Under the pieces are notes generated by a model. That model had not been told where the DNA came from. It was given only the letters and a program-made list of their open reading frames with translations, and made no database searches. Positions 1 to 7,628 of a stretch of DNA of 64,000 bases are shown here, one piece after another. The translations under genes were made by a program, and so were the position numbers. This DNA comes from Celeribacter neptunius. Lineage in GTDB: Bacteria; Pseudomonadota; Alphaproteobacteria; Rhodobacterales; Rhodobacteraceae. Numbering within the stretch: the stretch's first letter is position 1; each line of letters starts with the position of its first letter. The stretch spans positions 1,811-65,810 of the forward strand of contig NZ_FORH01000001.1 in the NCBI RefSeq assembly GCF_900113955.1, written 5' to 3'.

Positions 1-1
1 C

Positions 2-736
2 ACCATGTTCTATGGCGCCAGTTCCTTCAACCAGGATATCGGGGGGTGGGACATTGGCAGTGTGACGACGATGGCCGGCATGTTCAGTGGTTCCGGTATG
101 TCGCTCGAAAATATGGATGCCACGCTGGAAGGCTGGGCCAAGCTCGACACCACTGCGGGCGAGACGGCAATCCAGTCCGGTGTGGACCTGACCACAGCGG
201 ACTACACCGACGCGACGGCCGTGCAATATTTGCGCGATCACTACGGTTGGAACATTTCTGGCACCCTCTCGGGTGGGGCCGTTGCTGGTGACAATGCCGC
301 AGATGACACGATGGACTACTCGGCAGAAGCGATCTCTCAGATCCTGCATGGTCTGGGCGGCAACGATTCCATCACCGGTGGTAGCGCGGCCGACAGCATT
401 TATGGCGGGGCCGGCGATGACACGCTGACCGGCGGGGCCGGGTGGGATACCTTCTGGGTGACCTTCGAGGATGCTGGCAACGACACGATCACCGATTTCG
501 ACGCCACGGCGGGCGGTGACGTGCTCGATATTTCGCAGCTCTTGATCGGCTACACCGGGACGCTCGGCGATTTCGTGACCGCCGCGGACGATGGCAGCGG
601 GGGCACTCTTCTCACCATCGATCATGACGGTACAGGGGCGCTTGACAGCCCCGTCACGGTTGATCTCGAGGGTGTAACCTTTGGCGCTACTGTGCTCGAT
701 GACCTTTTGGCGAACGGAAACCTCACCGTGATCTGA
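2..736 (+). CDS. Secreted BspA/DUF285-like protein with RTX-type repeats (5' end outside window)
   Basis: This is the C-terminal part of a larger gene; the frame is open to the left edge, so the true start lies outside the window. The first 35 or so residues carry a BspA/DUF285-type repeat (FNQDIGGWDIGSVTTMAGMF), a family found in surface-exposed leucine-rich-like proteins. Residues about 113-145 hold glycine/aspartate nonapeptide repeats (GGNDSITGG, IYGGAGDDTLTGG) typical of RTX calcium-binding proteins exported by type I secretion. The rest, rich in D, G and T, resembles the C-terminal region that carries the secretion signal. Likely an extracellular or surface protein; no enzymatic domain is visible. 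A strong hairpin follows the stop codon. Family-level call is good; role is unknown. Confidence 0.75.
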   Translation, partial: TMFYGASSFNQDIGGWDIGSVTTMAGMFSGSGMSLENMDATLEGWAKLDTTAGETAIQSGVDLTTADYTDATAVQYLRDHYGWNISGTLSGGAVAGDNAADDTMDYSAEAISQILHGLGGNDSITGGSAADSIYGGAGDDTLTGGAGWDTFWVTFEDAGNDTITDFDATAGGDVLDISQLLIGYTGTLGDFVTAADDGSGGTLLTIDHDGTGALDSPVTVDLEGVTFGATVLDDLLANGNLTVI

Positions 737-750
737 TCCGTACCCCCCCC

Positions 751-804
751 GCCCCCTCCGCCGGTGTTACCACTCTGTAATGTCTCTCTCCCGGCGGAGG
801 GGGC
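751..804 (+). terminator. Hairpin after the RTX-type gene
   Basis: A perfect 14-bp inverted repeat (GCCCCCTCCGCCGG at 751-764 and its complement at 791-804) with a 26-nt loop lies 14 bases after the stop codon and is followed by ACTTTTCG. The loop is long for a classical intrinsic terminator, but the position and short T-run fit transcription termination. Confidence 0.6.
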
Positions 805-841
805 ACTTTTCGAAACTGTCTGGCTGCTATGCCGTGGCCCC

Positions 842-1527
842 TGTTCAGAGGTCTTGGCTATCCGCCTGGTGCTGCCGTTCAGCAACGGTTTCGTGACTTA
901 TGTGCCCCGGCTCGGATAATCTCCACTCGGCGAAACCTGTTCGGGCAGTGTGAGCTACTCCCCATCCGTTGGACAGGAACTGGTGTAGTTTAAGCCACTC
1001 TTTGCTCATGCTGATCGGTTTGGGTTTCATCTTTTTTCAGCCAATAGACCACAGCAGGTGGTTTGCCACCAAGTGCAGAATGCGGAGGTTTGCGGTTGTA
1101 GAACTCGATCCACTTTTCGACGCTGGCCTTTGCTTCTGATCCGGTTTCCCGGGCATGCAGGTAAATGCACTCATATTTCAGGGATCGCCACAGTCGTTCG
1201 ACGAAGATGTTATCGAGGAACGGACCCTTGCCGTCCATCCATTGCCGACAGGCGATTGCAAAGCAATCTGCCGAGTGGGAGATGCGCACACCGGATGCGC
1301 CCTCCAGCAGCGCTCGCTTTCAGGTATGGATCAGCGTCGGATGAACCCCGAATTGGCTCGCCAGCTCCGTTATTGTCTGTTCACCCTTCAGCGCTTCCTG
1401 CGCCACGCTCGGCCCCTGATCACGGCATGACGCGACGACTGCAATCATCACCGCCCCCACTCGAGCCTCGACGGGCTTACCCCGTGGGAGTATCACCAAA
1501 GGTCAAGTGAGGACCAAACCCTGAACA
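842..1527 (-). mobile_element. Decayed IS3-family insertion sequence remnant
   Basis: The interval contains the fused remains of orfA and orfB of an IS3-type element on the minus strand. Candidate ends are TGTTCAG (842-848) and its complement CTGAACA (1521-1527), which extend imperfectly into related sequence (TGTTCAGAGGTCTTGG versus TGTTCAGGGTTTGG on the other strand). These have the TG...CA form expected for IS3 elements, but no clear target duplication is visible, so the boundaries are tentative. At under 700 bp the remnant is about half the length of a complete element and cannot be autonomous. Confidence 0.5.
990..1434 (-). pseudogene. IS3-family transposase, orfA/orfB deletion fusion with stop and insertion
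   Basis: Reading the minus strand, an orfA-like helix-turn-helix segment (VAQEALKGEQTITELASQF, then GVHPTLIH) runs into an in-frame TGA at 1320-1322 where relatives have Gln-Trp. It continues in the same frame as KRALLEGASGV and then jumps directly to the end of the orfB integrase core (RIS...MDGKGPFLDN, IFVERLWRSLKYE, FYNRKPPHSALGG). The middle of orfB, including most of the DDE catalytic region, is missing. A 39-bp insertion (1239-1277) carrying a palindrome separates RIS from MDGKG, which are contiguous in intact relatives. The gene is therefore inactivated three ways: stop, deletion and insertion. The assignment to IS3 is firm; the subgroup is not determined. Confidence 0.8.
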
Positions 1528-1589
1528 GAGCGAACCAATAAACGCGGACTCCTTGGGGAGCAGGTCAAGAGAGCTGCAAGTGGCCTGTT

Positions 1590-2465
1590 TCAAACCTCGC
1601 CCAATCGCTCATTTGCCTCGTCGATCAGGCGCAGTTTGTGCTGCGCGTCACGTCCGGCTTTCACTGTCGTGCGTGTCACGATCTGATGGCACAGGGACAT
1701 GACCGAAGCGTGGTTGAATTGCGGGCTGCTCGTCTCAATCCGGCAGCGGAAATGCCAGCGCGCCCGATGATCCGGCGGATGCCCCTCGTCGGTCACCAGC
1801 GCCGTGGTGCCCCCTTGTCTCTGGCACTCCGCGATCAGAGGGTCGGTATTTGCCGCTTTGCGGCGCAGTGCGACAAGGATGACGACATCTTCCGGGGTCA
1901 TTTCGGCGGTATATTCCCCCAGGCTCTCGCCGGCTTGCGGGATGACGGTCGCCGAGGGCACGACTTTCAGAAGTTGCCAGTAAAGATAGTCGGCAAAAAT
2001 CCGACTGATGCGATATCCGATAAGCCAAACCCGCCGTGATGCGAGGATCGCCTCGGCCAATGCCTCGAGCTCGGCGGTATCAATGCGTTCGAATGTCCAG
2101 GCAACATTCGCAATTTCTTCCTGAACGCTCACCGAAAGCTGGCTTTCCGTGGGCACGTTTTCCGCATGCGCCAGAAAATGACGCGACCCGGTTTGCCGCT
2201 CGTCGCGCGCAGCGCGGCGGGCGACTTCGTAGTTCTCGAACCCGATACGACGGATGAAGCGGGAGACGGTCGCCTTTGACACGCCACTCAGGCGCGCCAG
2301 CTCCTGTGCATCGTAAGAGGCGAGATCTCCGGGGAAATCGAGCAGGAACGTGCCCAGCTTTCGCTCGGCCCGGTGCAGCTCGGGCAGGACGGCTCTGATG
2401 CGAGAGAGAAACGTCTCCTGCGGGTTTTGGTGAAACTGTGGTTCCATATTTCCTGTTTGTGGCAT
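1590..2465 (-). CDS. MurR/RpiR-family transcriptional regulator
   Basis: This 291-residue protein has an N-terminal RpiR-type winged helix-turn-helix (about residues 20-95; ELARLSGVSKATVSRFIRR is the recognition region). A C-terminal SIS domain (about residues 125-270) normally binds a phosphorylated sugar or related effector. It is transcribed divergently from the tctC-BMP-tctB-tctA operon and probably controls it. Three copies of a palindrome close to GGAACCATGGTTTC lie in and around the divergent region, one overlapping this gene's own start, which suggests autoregulation. An ATG at 2447 is an alternative start; the longer form has an AGAGG ribosome binding site. RpiR with a TTT transporter is less usual than two-component control, so the effector may be a sugar acid or other carboxylate (inference). 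Confidence 0.88.
   Translation of the reverse strand: MPQTGNMEPQFHQNPQETFLSRIRAVLPELHRAERKLGTFLLDFPGDLASYDAQELARLSGVSKATVSRFIRRIGFENYEVARRAARDERQTGSRHFLAHAENVPTESQLSVSVQEEIANVAWTFERIDTAELEALAEAILASRRVWLIGYRISRIFADYLYWQLLKVVPSATVIPQAGESLGEYTAEMTPEDVVILVALRRKAANTDPLIAECQRQGGTTALVTDEGHPPDHRARWHFRCRIETSSPQFNHASVMSLCHQIVTRTTVKAGRDAQHKLRLIDEANERLGEV
2431..2445. promoter_or_regulatory. Putative RpiR operator, copy 1
   Basis: TGAAACTGTGGTTCC matches the pattern TGRAACYRTGGTTYC shared with copies 2 and 3. It lies inside the first codons of the regulator gene, where a bound protein would block transcription of the regulator itself. Confidence 0.5.
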
Positions 2466-2637
2466 GCGGCGCCTCTTGGCAAGATCAATGTCTCCATCGG
2501 GTTTGTCGCGGCGGTCGCGACGCCGATTCGCGCCATTTCTTCGCAGATTTCAATTTTTAAACTGCCTTCAAATCACTCAATCGCGCAGGGGGACGCATAG
2601 AAATTGGAGAAAAAATGGTTTCATGTGCGGGTCTTTG

Positions 2638-2652
2638 TGGAACTGTGGTTTC
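2638..2652. promoter_or_regulatory. Putative RpiR operator, copy 2
   Basis: TGGAACTGTGGTTTC lies 66 bases before tctC. A half site (ATGGTTTCA, 2615-2623) lies just upstream. Its start is 41 bases, about four helical turns, from the start of copy 3. Confidence 0.55.
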
Positions 2653-2678
2653 TTAATATTTGTCTATTTTCGCGAACG

Positions 2679-2693
2679 TGGAACCATGGTTTC
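2679..2693. promoter_or_regulatory. Putative RpiR operator, copy 3
   Basis: TGGAACCATGGTTTC is the most symmetric copy, with GAACCATGGTTTC nearly a perfect palindrome. It ends 25 bases before the tctC start codon, so occupancy would overlap the promoter or early transcript of the TTT operon. Confidence 0.58.
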
Positions 2694-2717
2694 ACAAACC
2701 GCAGAGAGGAAAGCCCG

Positions 2718-3680
2718 ATGAACAGAAGAACCTTACTCGCCCTGTCCGCCGCGACATTTACCGCTGTCGCCATGCCTGCGCTTGCCCAAAGCGACTGGCC
2801 GGAACGCCCGGTCCGCATTCTCGTGTCCTTTCCCCCCGGAGGGTCCTCCGATCTCGTGGCGCGCCTTCTGTCCGAAAAGCTGTCGGCCAGTCTCGGGGCG
2901 CAATTCGTTGTTGAAAACAAACCGGGGGCGGCCGGCACTGTCGCGGCATCGGCGCTGCAGCAAGCGGAGCCCGATGGCTATACGTTGATGCTGTCCAACC
3001 TTACCCCGTTTAGCGTGGCGCCGATCCGTTTCCCGGATACGCCTTACGATCCGATTGCCGATTTCGATCACATCACCTATGTCGGCACCGTACATTTGGG
3101 CCTTTTCGCGGCCCCGATTGTCGGAGCGACGGACTTGGCCTCTTTCGTTGAGATGGCCAAGGCCGATCCGGGCAAGTTCGAATACGGCAGCTCTGGCGTG
3201 GGCTCTTGGGGGCATATCATCGCCGAGCAATTCCAGGACGAAACCGGAGCTGAGTTGTTCCATATCCCTTACAAGGGCTCTGGCCCCATGCGTCTCGATT
3301 TCATGGGCGGTGTTGTTCCGATGATCTTTGACGCTGTTCCCCAGAACCTTCCGGCGGTCGAAGACGGGACCGCAATCCCCCTGGCAGTGTCGGCCCCGGA
3401 ACGCATTGCCTCGCTGCCGGATGTCCCGACCTTTGTCGAAAGCGGCTACGATATTGTCGCCGAGAACTGGCTCGGGGTCAGCGCGCCGGCGGGTGTCCCC
3501 GCTGAGATCAAGGCAAAGCTGGATGCCGCCTTGCTCGACGCCATGGAAATGCAAGATGTTCAGGCGCAGTTCGACAGCTGGGGGTTGATCCGCAAGCCGA
3601 AAACCAGCGCGGAATTCAGCACCTATGTCGCGGAACAGCTGACGCAATGGACCCCGCTCGTTGAAGCGGTTTCGAAATGA
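2718..3680 (+). CDS. tctC: TTT transporter periplasmic solute-binding protein (TctC/Bug family)
   Basis: This is a 320-residue periplasmic binding protein of the Bug/TctC family, which captures carboxylates or related small anions for the tripartite tricarboxylate transporter. The ATG at 2718 is chosen because it has a GAGAGGAAAG ribosome binding site and begins a clear signal peptide (MNRRTLLALSAATFTAVAMP followed by ALA). The mature protein shows the family signature WPERPVRILVSFPPGGSSD and a second conserved segment, FVVENKPGAAG. It is the first gene of a four-gene operon with the BMP-like protein, tctB and tctA. Substrate cannot be deduced from sequence alone; Bug proteins accept many ligands. 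Confidence 0.92.
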   Translation: MNRRTLLALSAATFTAVAMPALAQSDWPERPVRILVSFPPGGSSDLVARLLSEKLSASLGAQFVVENKPGAAGTVAASALQQAEPDGYTLMLSNLTPFSVAPIRFPDTPYDPIADFDHITYVGTVHLGLFAAPIVGATDLASFVEMAKADPGKFEYGSSGVGSWGHIIAEQFQDETGAELFHIPYKGSGPMRLDFMGGVVPMIFDAVPQNLPAVEDGTAIPLAVSAPERIASLPDVPTFVESGYDIVAENWLGVSAPAGVPAEIKAKLDAALLDAMEMQDVQAQFDSWGLIRKPKTSAEFSTYVAEQLTQWTPLVEAVSK

Positions 3681-4615
3681 GTAACCCTATGAAGATCGCG
3701 GTGTTTTTCGTTGGCGAGGTTCAGGACGACGGATTCAATGCCAGCGCGCTTGCCGGTGCGGAACGGGCCGAAAAGGCGGAGATCGCGGAGATATTCGTCG
3801 TGTCCGGTGTACGCTACGATCAGGATGAGATCCGTGCGCGCCTGAGCGAAGTGGTGCCCGATGTCGACGGGCTGGTGTTTATCGGCGGTCAGGGCAATAT
3901 CGCAACGCCGGAGATCGCTGCGGCCCATCCGGACAAGCGTTTCGCCATTGTCCAGGGCCAGAAAACGGCCCCCAATCTGGCAAGCTATGATGTGCGGCAA
4001 GAGGATTCCGCCTTTCTCGCGGGCGTGCTCGCAGCAAACCTGACCAGATCGGGGGTTGTCGGACATCTGTCCGGGCACAGGGTGCGCCCCGGTCTCAAGG
4101 GCCGGGCGGCCTTTGTCGCAGGTGTGAAACATGCCGCCCCGGCGGTGAAAGCCCTCACCGGGTTTTGCGGTACGCAGGATGACAGTGCGGTGACGCAACG
4201 CTGGGCCGAGGCCGAGATCGCGGAGGGTGCGGATGTCATATTCACGATGCTGAACGATGCGAGACGTGGCGCGATCGAGGCCTGTCGCGCGAGGGGCGCC
4301 CGGCAAATCGGCAACGCGCTGGACTGGGTCGAGAAAGAGCCCGATGTCTTTGTTGCTTCCGCGCTCGCCCGGATCGACATCGGGGTCGAATGGGCCATAC
4401 GCGACATGGTCGAGGGGAAAACGCCGTCCGACATTGTGGAATTCGGTCTCGACGAGGGCGACGTCGTCTCCCTGAAGCTCGGCGAGGATGTGCCAGAGGC
4501 CGCACGCGAGGCGGTTCTGGCGGCAGTGCAGGAAATCCGCGCCGGCCGTATCGTCATTCCCGACAGATATGACGGCCCTGAGTTCGAACCGGAGACGGTG
4601 CCATGCGGCGGCTGA
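3677..4615 (+). CDS. BMP-family binding protein without signal peptide
   Basis: A 312-residue protein of the basic membrane protein (BMP/Med) fold, normally a lipoprotein that binds nucleosides for an ABC transporter. Recognisable parts are MKIAVFFVGEVQDDGFN near the start, GLVFIGGQG, the central YDVRQEDSAFLAGVLAA block and GNALDWVEKEPDVF. No signal peptide or lipobox is present at either possible start (3677 or 3689), so it should stay in the cytoplasm. It overlaps the tctC stop by four bases (ATGA) and overlaps tctB, so it is translationally coupled within the TTT operon. A ligand-sensing or metabolic role rather than transport is an inference. No ABC transporter partner is nearby. Confidence 0.75.
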   Translation: MSNPMKIAVFFVGEVQDDGFNASALAGAERAEKAEIAEIFVVSGVRYDQDEIRARLSEVVPDVDGLVFIGGQGNIATPEIAAAHPDKRFAIVQGQKTAPNLASYDVRQEDSAFLAGVLAANLTRSGVVGHLSGHRVRPGLKGRAAFVAGVKHAAPAVKALTGFCGTQDDSAVTQRWAEAEIAEGADVIFTMLNDARRGAIEACRARGARQIGNALDWVEKEPDVFVASALARIDIGVEWAIRDMVEGKTPSDIVEFGLDEGDVVSLKLGEDVPEAAREAVLAAVQEIRAGRIVIPDRYDGPEFEPETVPCGG

Positions 4616-5043
4616 TCTCGCATCTCGGCCCGGTGATCATGTTGATGGCTGGGCTCGGCTTCGCCATCGGTGCAGCAACGTCGCTCGAGCTCGGATCGTT
4701 TCGACGGATGGGGCCCGGCGCCTTTCCCCTGCTCGTGGGCGCGGTGCTGAGCCTCCTGGCACTCACTGCGTTAATCGAGAACCTGCGCCGGCCAATGCAT
4801 GTCGATAAAGCCGATCCCTGGGCCGTTCTGGGGGTCATCGGAGGGGTCTCGGCTTTTGCCTTTCTCACGCCGCTGGCGGGGGTGTTGCCTGCGACCGCCC
4901 TCGCGGTCTTTGCCACCGGTTCGGTCATTCCCGAGTTCCGTTGGCCGTATCGGATCGCTTTGGCTCTGGGCGTGTCGATGGCTGTATGGCTGATCTTCGT
5001 TCTGGGTCTCGGCATCCCCTTCGTTGCAATTCGAGGACTGTAA
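4603..5043 (+). CDS. tctB: TTT transporter small membrane subunit (TctB)
   Basis: A 146-residue hydrophobic protein with about four membrane segments, matching TctB in length and character. The pattern GSFRRMGPGAFPLLVGAVL after the first helix is typical of the family. The start overlaps the end of the BMP-like gene by 13 bases. TctB is the least conserved TTT component and works with TctA in the inner membrane to move substrate delivered by TctC, driven by an ion gradient. Context with tctC and tctA makes the call secure. Confidence 0.9.
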   Translation: MRRLISHLGPVIMLMAGLGFAIGAATSLELGSFRRMGPGAFPLLVGAVLSLLALTALIENLRRPMHVDKADPWAVLGVIGGVSAFAFLTPLAGVLPATALAVFATGSVIPEFRWPYRIALALGVSMAVWLIFVLGLGIPFVAIRGL

Positions 5044-5044
5044 A

Positions 5045-6562
5045 ATGGATCTGCTCGCCAATCTCGCTTTGGGCCTAGCCACCGCCGCCACAGCTCAGAA
5101 TCTCTTCTATTGTTTCGTCGGGGTGTTCCTTGGCACATTCATTGGTGTCTTGCCCGGCGTCGGTCCTTTGGCGGCCGTCGCAATGCTTTTGCCGGTGTCC
5201 TTTTACCTTCCGCCCGAAACCGCCCTGGTGATGTTGGCAGGCGTCTATTACGGCGCCGAATACGGTGGCTCGATCGCCTCGATCCTGCTCAATATTCCCG
5301 GCACACCCTCGGCCTCGGTCACCTGCCTCGATGGTTACCCTATGGCGCAACAGGGCCGTGCCGGCGTTGCGCTGTTCTCCACCGCAATCGCCTCGATGTT
5401 CGGGGCGATGTTCGGCGTTGTCGTCATGGTGCTCCTCGCGCCGAAACTCGCGGAATTTGCTTTGCTTTTCCAACCGGCCGAATATTTTTCGGTGATGGTC
5501 CTCGGGCTCGTCGCCGCCTCGGTTGTGAGTTCTTCGGGCGCGGTGCGCGGATTGATGATGGTCTGTCTCGGCATTCTCCTGGGGACTGTCGGTGTCGATG
5601 TGAATTCCGGGGAGACCCGCTTTACCGGCGGCATACAGGAGCTGCGGGACGGTGTCTCGTTGGTGGTTGTCGCCATGGGCTTGTTCGGCATCTCGGAAGT
5701 CATGGTCTCCCTGCGTGGTGCGACCCAGAGCTATGCCGGAGCGGGGCTGACCGGTCGTCTTTTGCCGACCAGATCGGAATGGCAGCGCAGCTTCATGCCG
5801 GCAATCCGCGGTTCGACGGTCGGCTCCTTTTTCGGAACATTGCCGGGAACGGGTCAGACTGTCGCAAGCTTTGTCGGTTATGCGCTTGAGAAGCGCGTGA
5901 ACAGAAACCGCGCCGAATTTGGCAAGGGCGCCATAGAAGGCGTTGTCGTTCCCGAAAGCGCCAACAATGCCGCGGCGCAAACGGCCTTCATCCCGACCCT
6001 GACTCTGGGCATCCCGGGCTCCACAACCATGGCCCTGATGCTCGGCGCCCTGATGATCCATGGCATCACCCCGGGACCGCGCCTGATCGCGGAGCACCCC
6101 GACCTGTTCTGGGGTCTCGTCGTGAGCTTCGTCTTCGGCAATATTTTCTTGCTGATCCTGAACATTCCGCTGATCGGCATCTGGGTCCGCCTGCTGCGCG
6201 TGCCGCATTATTACCTCTATCCGACCGTCATCGTGCTTATCTGCGTCGGGGTCTTTGGTATCTCGAATTCTCTGACCGATGTCTGGGCCACCTTGACTTT
6301 TGGCGTGATCGGCTATGTCTTGCGCCTGTTCCGCTTCGAGCCCGCACCGATGTTGATCGGCTTCGTGCTCGGTCCGATGATGGAGGAATATTTCCGCCGT
6401 GCCATGCTCTTGTCGCGGGGCGATCCGACCGTCTTCATCTCGCGTCCCGGCAGCGCGGCGCTGCTGGCGGTTGCCGCTTTTCTTCTGGCGGCCACGATCC
6501 TGCCGTGGAAGCAATGGGTCCTGCAGGGCATGTCCGCAGTGAGAAACGTCGGTCTGAAATAG
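5045..6562 (+). CDS. tctA: TTT transporter large permease subunit (TctA)
   Basis: The 505-residue TctA permease forms the transport channel of the TTT system. The ATG at 5045 is preferred over an in-frame TTG at 5024 because it is preceded by GAGGAC. The first family signature appears near residue 30 (GVFLGTFIGVLPGVGPLAA) and its inverted counterpart in the second half (GSTVGSFFGTLPGTGQTVAS). Together with PESANNAAAQTAFIPTLTLG these are diagnostic. About ten to twelve hydrophobic segments are visible. It is the last gene of the operon; a hairpin follows at 6571-6596. Confidence 0.95.
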   Translation: MDLLANLALGLATAATAQNLFYCFVGVFLGTFIGVLPGVGPLAAVAMLLPVSFYLPPETALVMLAGVYYGAEYGGSIASILLNIPGTPSASVTCLDGYPMAQQGRAGVALFSTAIASMFGAMFGVVVMVLLAPKLAEFALLFQPAEYFSVMVLGLVAASVVSSSGAVRGLMMVCLGILLGTVGVDVNSGETRFTGGIQELRDGVSLVVVAMGLFGISEVMVSLRGATQSYAGAGLTGRLLPTRSEWQRSFMPAIRGSTVGSFFGTLPGTGQTVASFVGYALEKRVNRNRAEFGKGAIEGVVVPESANNAAAQTAFIPTLTLGIPGSTTMALMLGALMIHGITPGPRLIAEHPDLFWGLVVSFVFGNIFLLILNIPLIGIWVRLLRVPHYYLYPTVIVLICVGVFGISNSLTDVWATLTFGVIGYVLRLFRFEPAPMLIGFVLGPMMEEYFRRAMLLSRGDPTVFISRPGSAALLAVAAFLLAATILPWKQWVLQGMSAVRNVGLK

Positions 6563-6570
6563 CGCGCAAG

Positions 6571-6596
6571 ATCTCACGGGCGCCGAAACGTGAGAT
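6571..6596 (+). terminator. Hairpin after tctA
   Basis: ATCTCACG (6571-6578) pairs with CGTGAGAT (6589-6596) across a 10-nt loop, starting eight bases after the tctA stop. There is no T-run, so it may stabilise the mRNA end rather than terminate. Confidence 0.4.
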
Positions 6597-6667
6597 GCTC
6601 TGGCAATATCAGAGAGCGTCGGGTCTAGCTGCGTCGCCAGCGGCAATAGCATAGCTCGGAGGAGTGC

Positions 6668-6838
6668 ATGGATATCCGTTTTCGGGATCGAGAGCCGTTA
6701 TGTGTGCCTTTCATCTATAACAATTTAAGTGAAGGTGTCCTCGGAGCAGAATGCTCAGAGCCATTTGGGAACATCGATGCGCTTATAGCGTTTCAGTTTA
6801 TCGATGAGTGTTCTACGAAGTGCGCCAAGGTTCCGTGA
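6668..6838 (+). CDS. Possible small ORF, 56 residues, unknown
   Basis: An ATG preceded by a strong GGAGGAG ribosome binding site opens a 56-codon frame (MDIRFRDREPLCVPF...) containing four cysteines. No family is recognised. It lies in the eroded stretch between tctA and the tRNA-Val fragment and is antisense to another protein-like frame (minus strand, ending at 6755), so at most one of the two is likely to be real. Confidence 0.2.
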   Translation: MDIRFRDREPLCVPFIYNNLSEGVLGAECSEPFGNIDALIAFQFIDECSTKCAKVP

Positions 6839-6970
6839 ACCCGCGCGGAAGCGAATTGTTTTGCGAGAGGCAGGAATAGCCCGGTTTAAAAACAGTGCTT
6901 TGCACGCAACATCAATAGCTTGGTCGCTTGGCGCTTCGTTTACACCGAAGATGTCGGGAGTTCGAGCCTC
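6755..6970 (-). pseudogene. Possible C-terminal gene fragment at the island edge
   Basis: The minus strand has an open frame ending at 6755 whose last residues (RAGSRNLGALRRTLIDKLK, then RYKRIDVPKWL) look like the basic C-terminus of a real protein. No credible start codon exists, because the frame runs backwards into the tRNA-Val fragment and meets a stop. If real, it is a truncated gene cut by the event that left the tRNA scar. The family is not recognised. Confidence 0.25.
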
Positions 6971-6983
6971 TCACGACCCACCA
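6931..6983 (+). tRNA. 3' fragment of tRNA-Val(TAC), probable attachment-site scar
   Basis: The sequence matches a tRNA from the anticodon stem to the end. It has the anticodon arm CTTCG-TTTACAC-CGAAG (anticodon TAC at 6941-6943), variable loop, a T arm GGGAG-TTCGAGC-CTCTC, the 3' acceptor strand ACGACCC, discriminator A and encoded CCA. The 5' acceptor strand and a normal D arm are absent upstream. This is not a functional gene. It is the piece left at the far end of an element that integrates by tyrosine recombinase into a tRNA gene. Confidence 0.75.
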
Positions 6984-7147
6984 TTTCCTCTCAGAATCCA
7001 TGCGATATGTGCTTCACGGGCCTGCTTTGCATCTGTTTGATGGCTGTGAAGACGCCATGTGGTCTTGCGCCGAAGGAAGGGGGGGGGCGCAGGAGTGTAG
7101 AGAGAATACGGATCAGGAACTCGGCCAGCAAAGGCGGTGTCGTGAAG

Positions 7148-7360
7148 ATGCTTCTTCTCTTCGCTGCGCTTGCAAGTTTCCGCCTCTCTTTGGTGTCCTG
7201 CAAGCCACTTTGGTGGTGGGAGGATCACGAGTATATTGTCTACCTTGCACATGTCATGGCCTGTCTTGTGTCATGCGTCGTCGCATGGCGACTCCGGACG
7301 TTTCCAACGACCCGGGAAGGGGTTGAAAAAAGGCTTTGGGGCAGACGACGCAAAAGGTGA
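7148..7360 (+). CDS. Possible small membrane protein, 70 residues
   Basis: This frame starts at ATG 7148 (or GTG 7142, behind AAAGGCGGTG). It encodes a hydrophobic first segment (MLLLFAALASFRLSLVSC), a Trp-rich linker, a second hydrophobic stretch (IVYLAHVMACLVSCVVAW) and a very basic tail. The layout resembles a two-helix inner-membrane peptide, but no family is recognised and the surroundings look eroded. The rest of 6984-7539 holds nothing else supportable. Confidence 0.25.
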   Translation: MLLLFAALASFRLSLVSCKPLWWWEDHEYIVYLAHVMACLVSCVVAWRLRTFPTTREGVEKRLWGRRRKR

Positions 7361-7539
7361 ATACTGGGTTCGTCAATGGGGATGTCTCGTCTGCCGCGGG
7401 CGTAGGTGAAGAGCGGGATTTCCGGTTCAAAGTTTTTTCGCCCTGCGGGTCGCTTTTTCGCGATTCCGTGCTTGACGAGGGCGCGCCCCGGCCATAGAAC
7501 GCCCCTCACGTTCAGGGCATGGTCCTGATCGGGTAGCGA

Positions 7540-7616
7540 GCGGTTGTAGCTCAGTTGGTTAGAGTGCCGGCCTGTCACGCCGGAGGTCGCGGGTTCGAGC
7601 CCCGTCAACCGCGCCA
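7540..7616 (+). tRNA. tRNA-Asp(GTC), copy 1
   Basis: A 77-nt cloverleaf with acceptor GCGGTTG/CAACCGC, anticodon arm CCGGC-CTGTCAC-GCCGG (anticodon GTC), standard GGTTCGAGC T loop region and encoded CCA. It decodes GAU/GAC. It is followed 52 bases later by a nearly identical second copy. Confidence 0.97.
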
Positions 7617-7628
7617 CCGCTGCCCACC

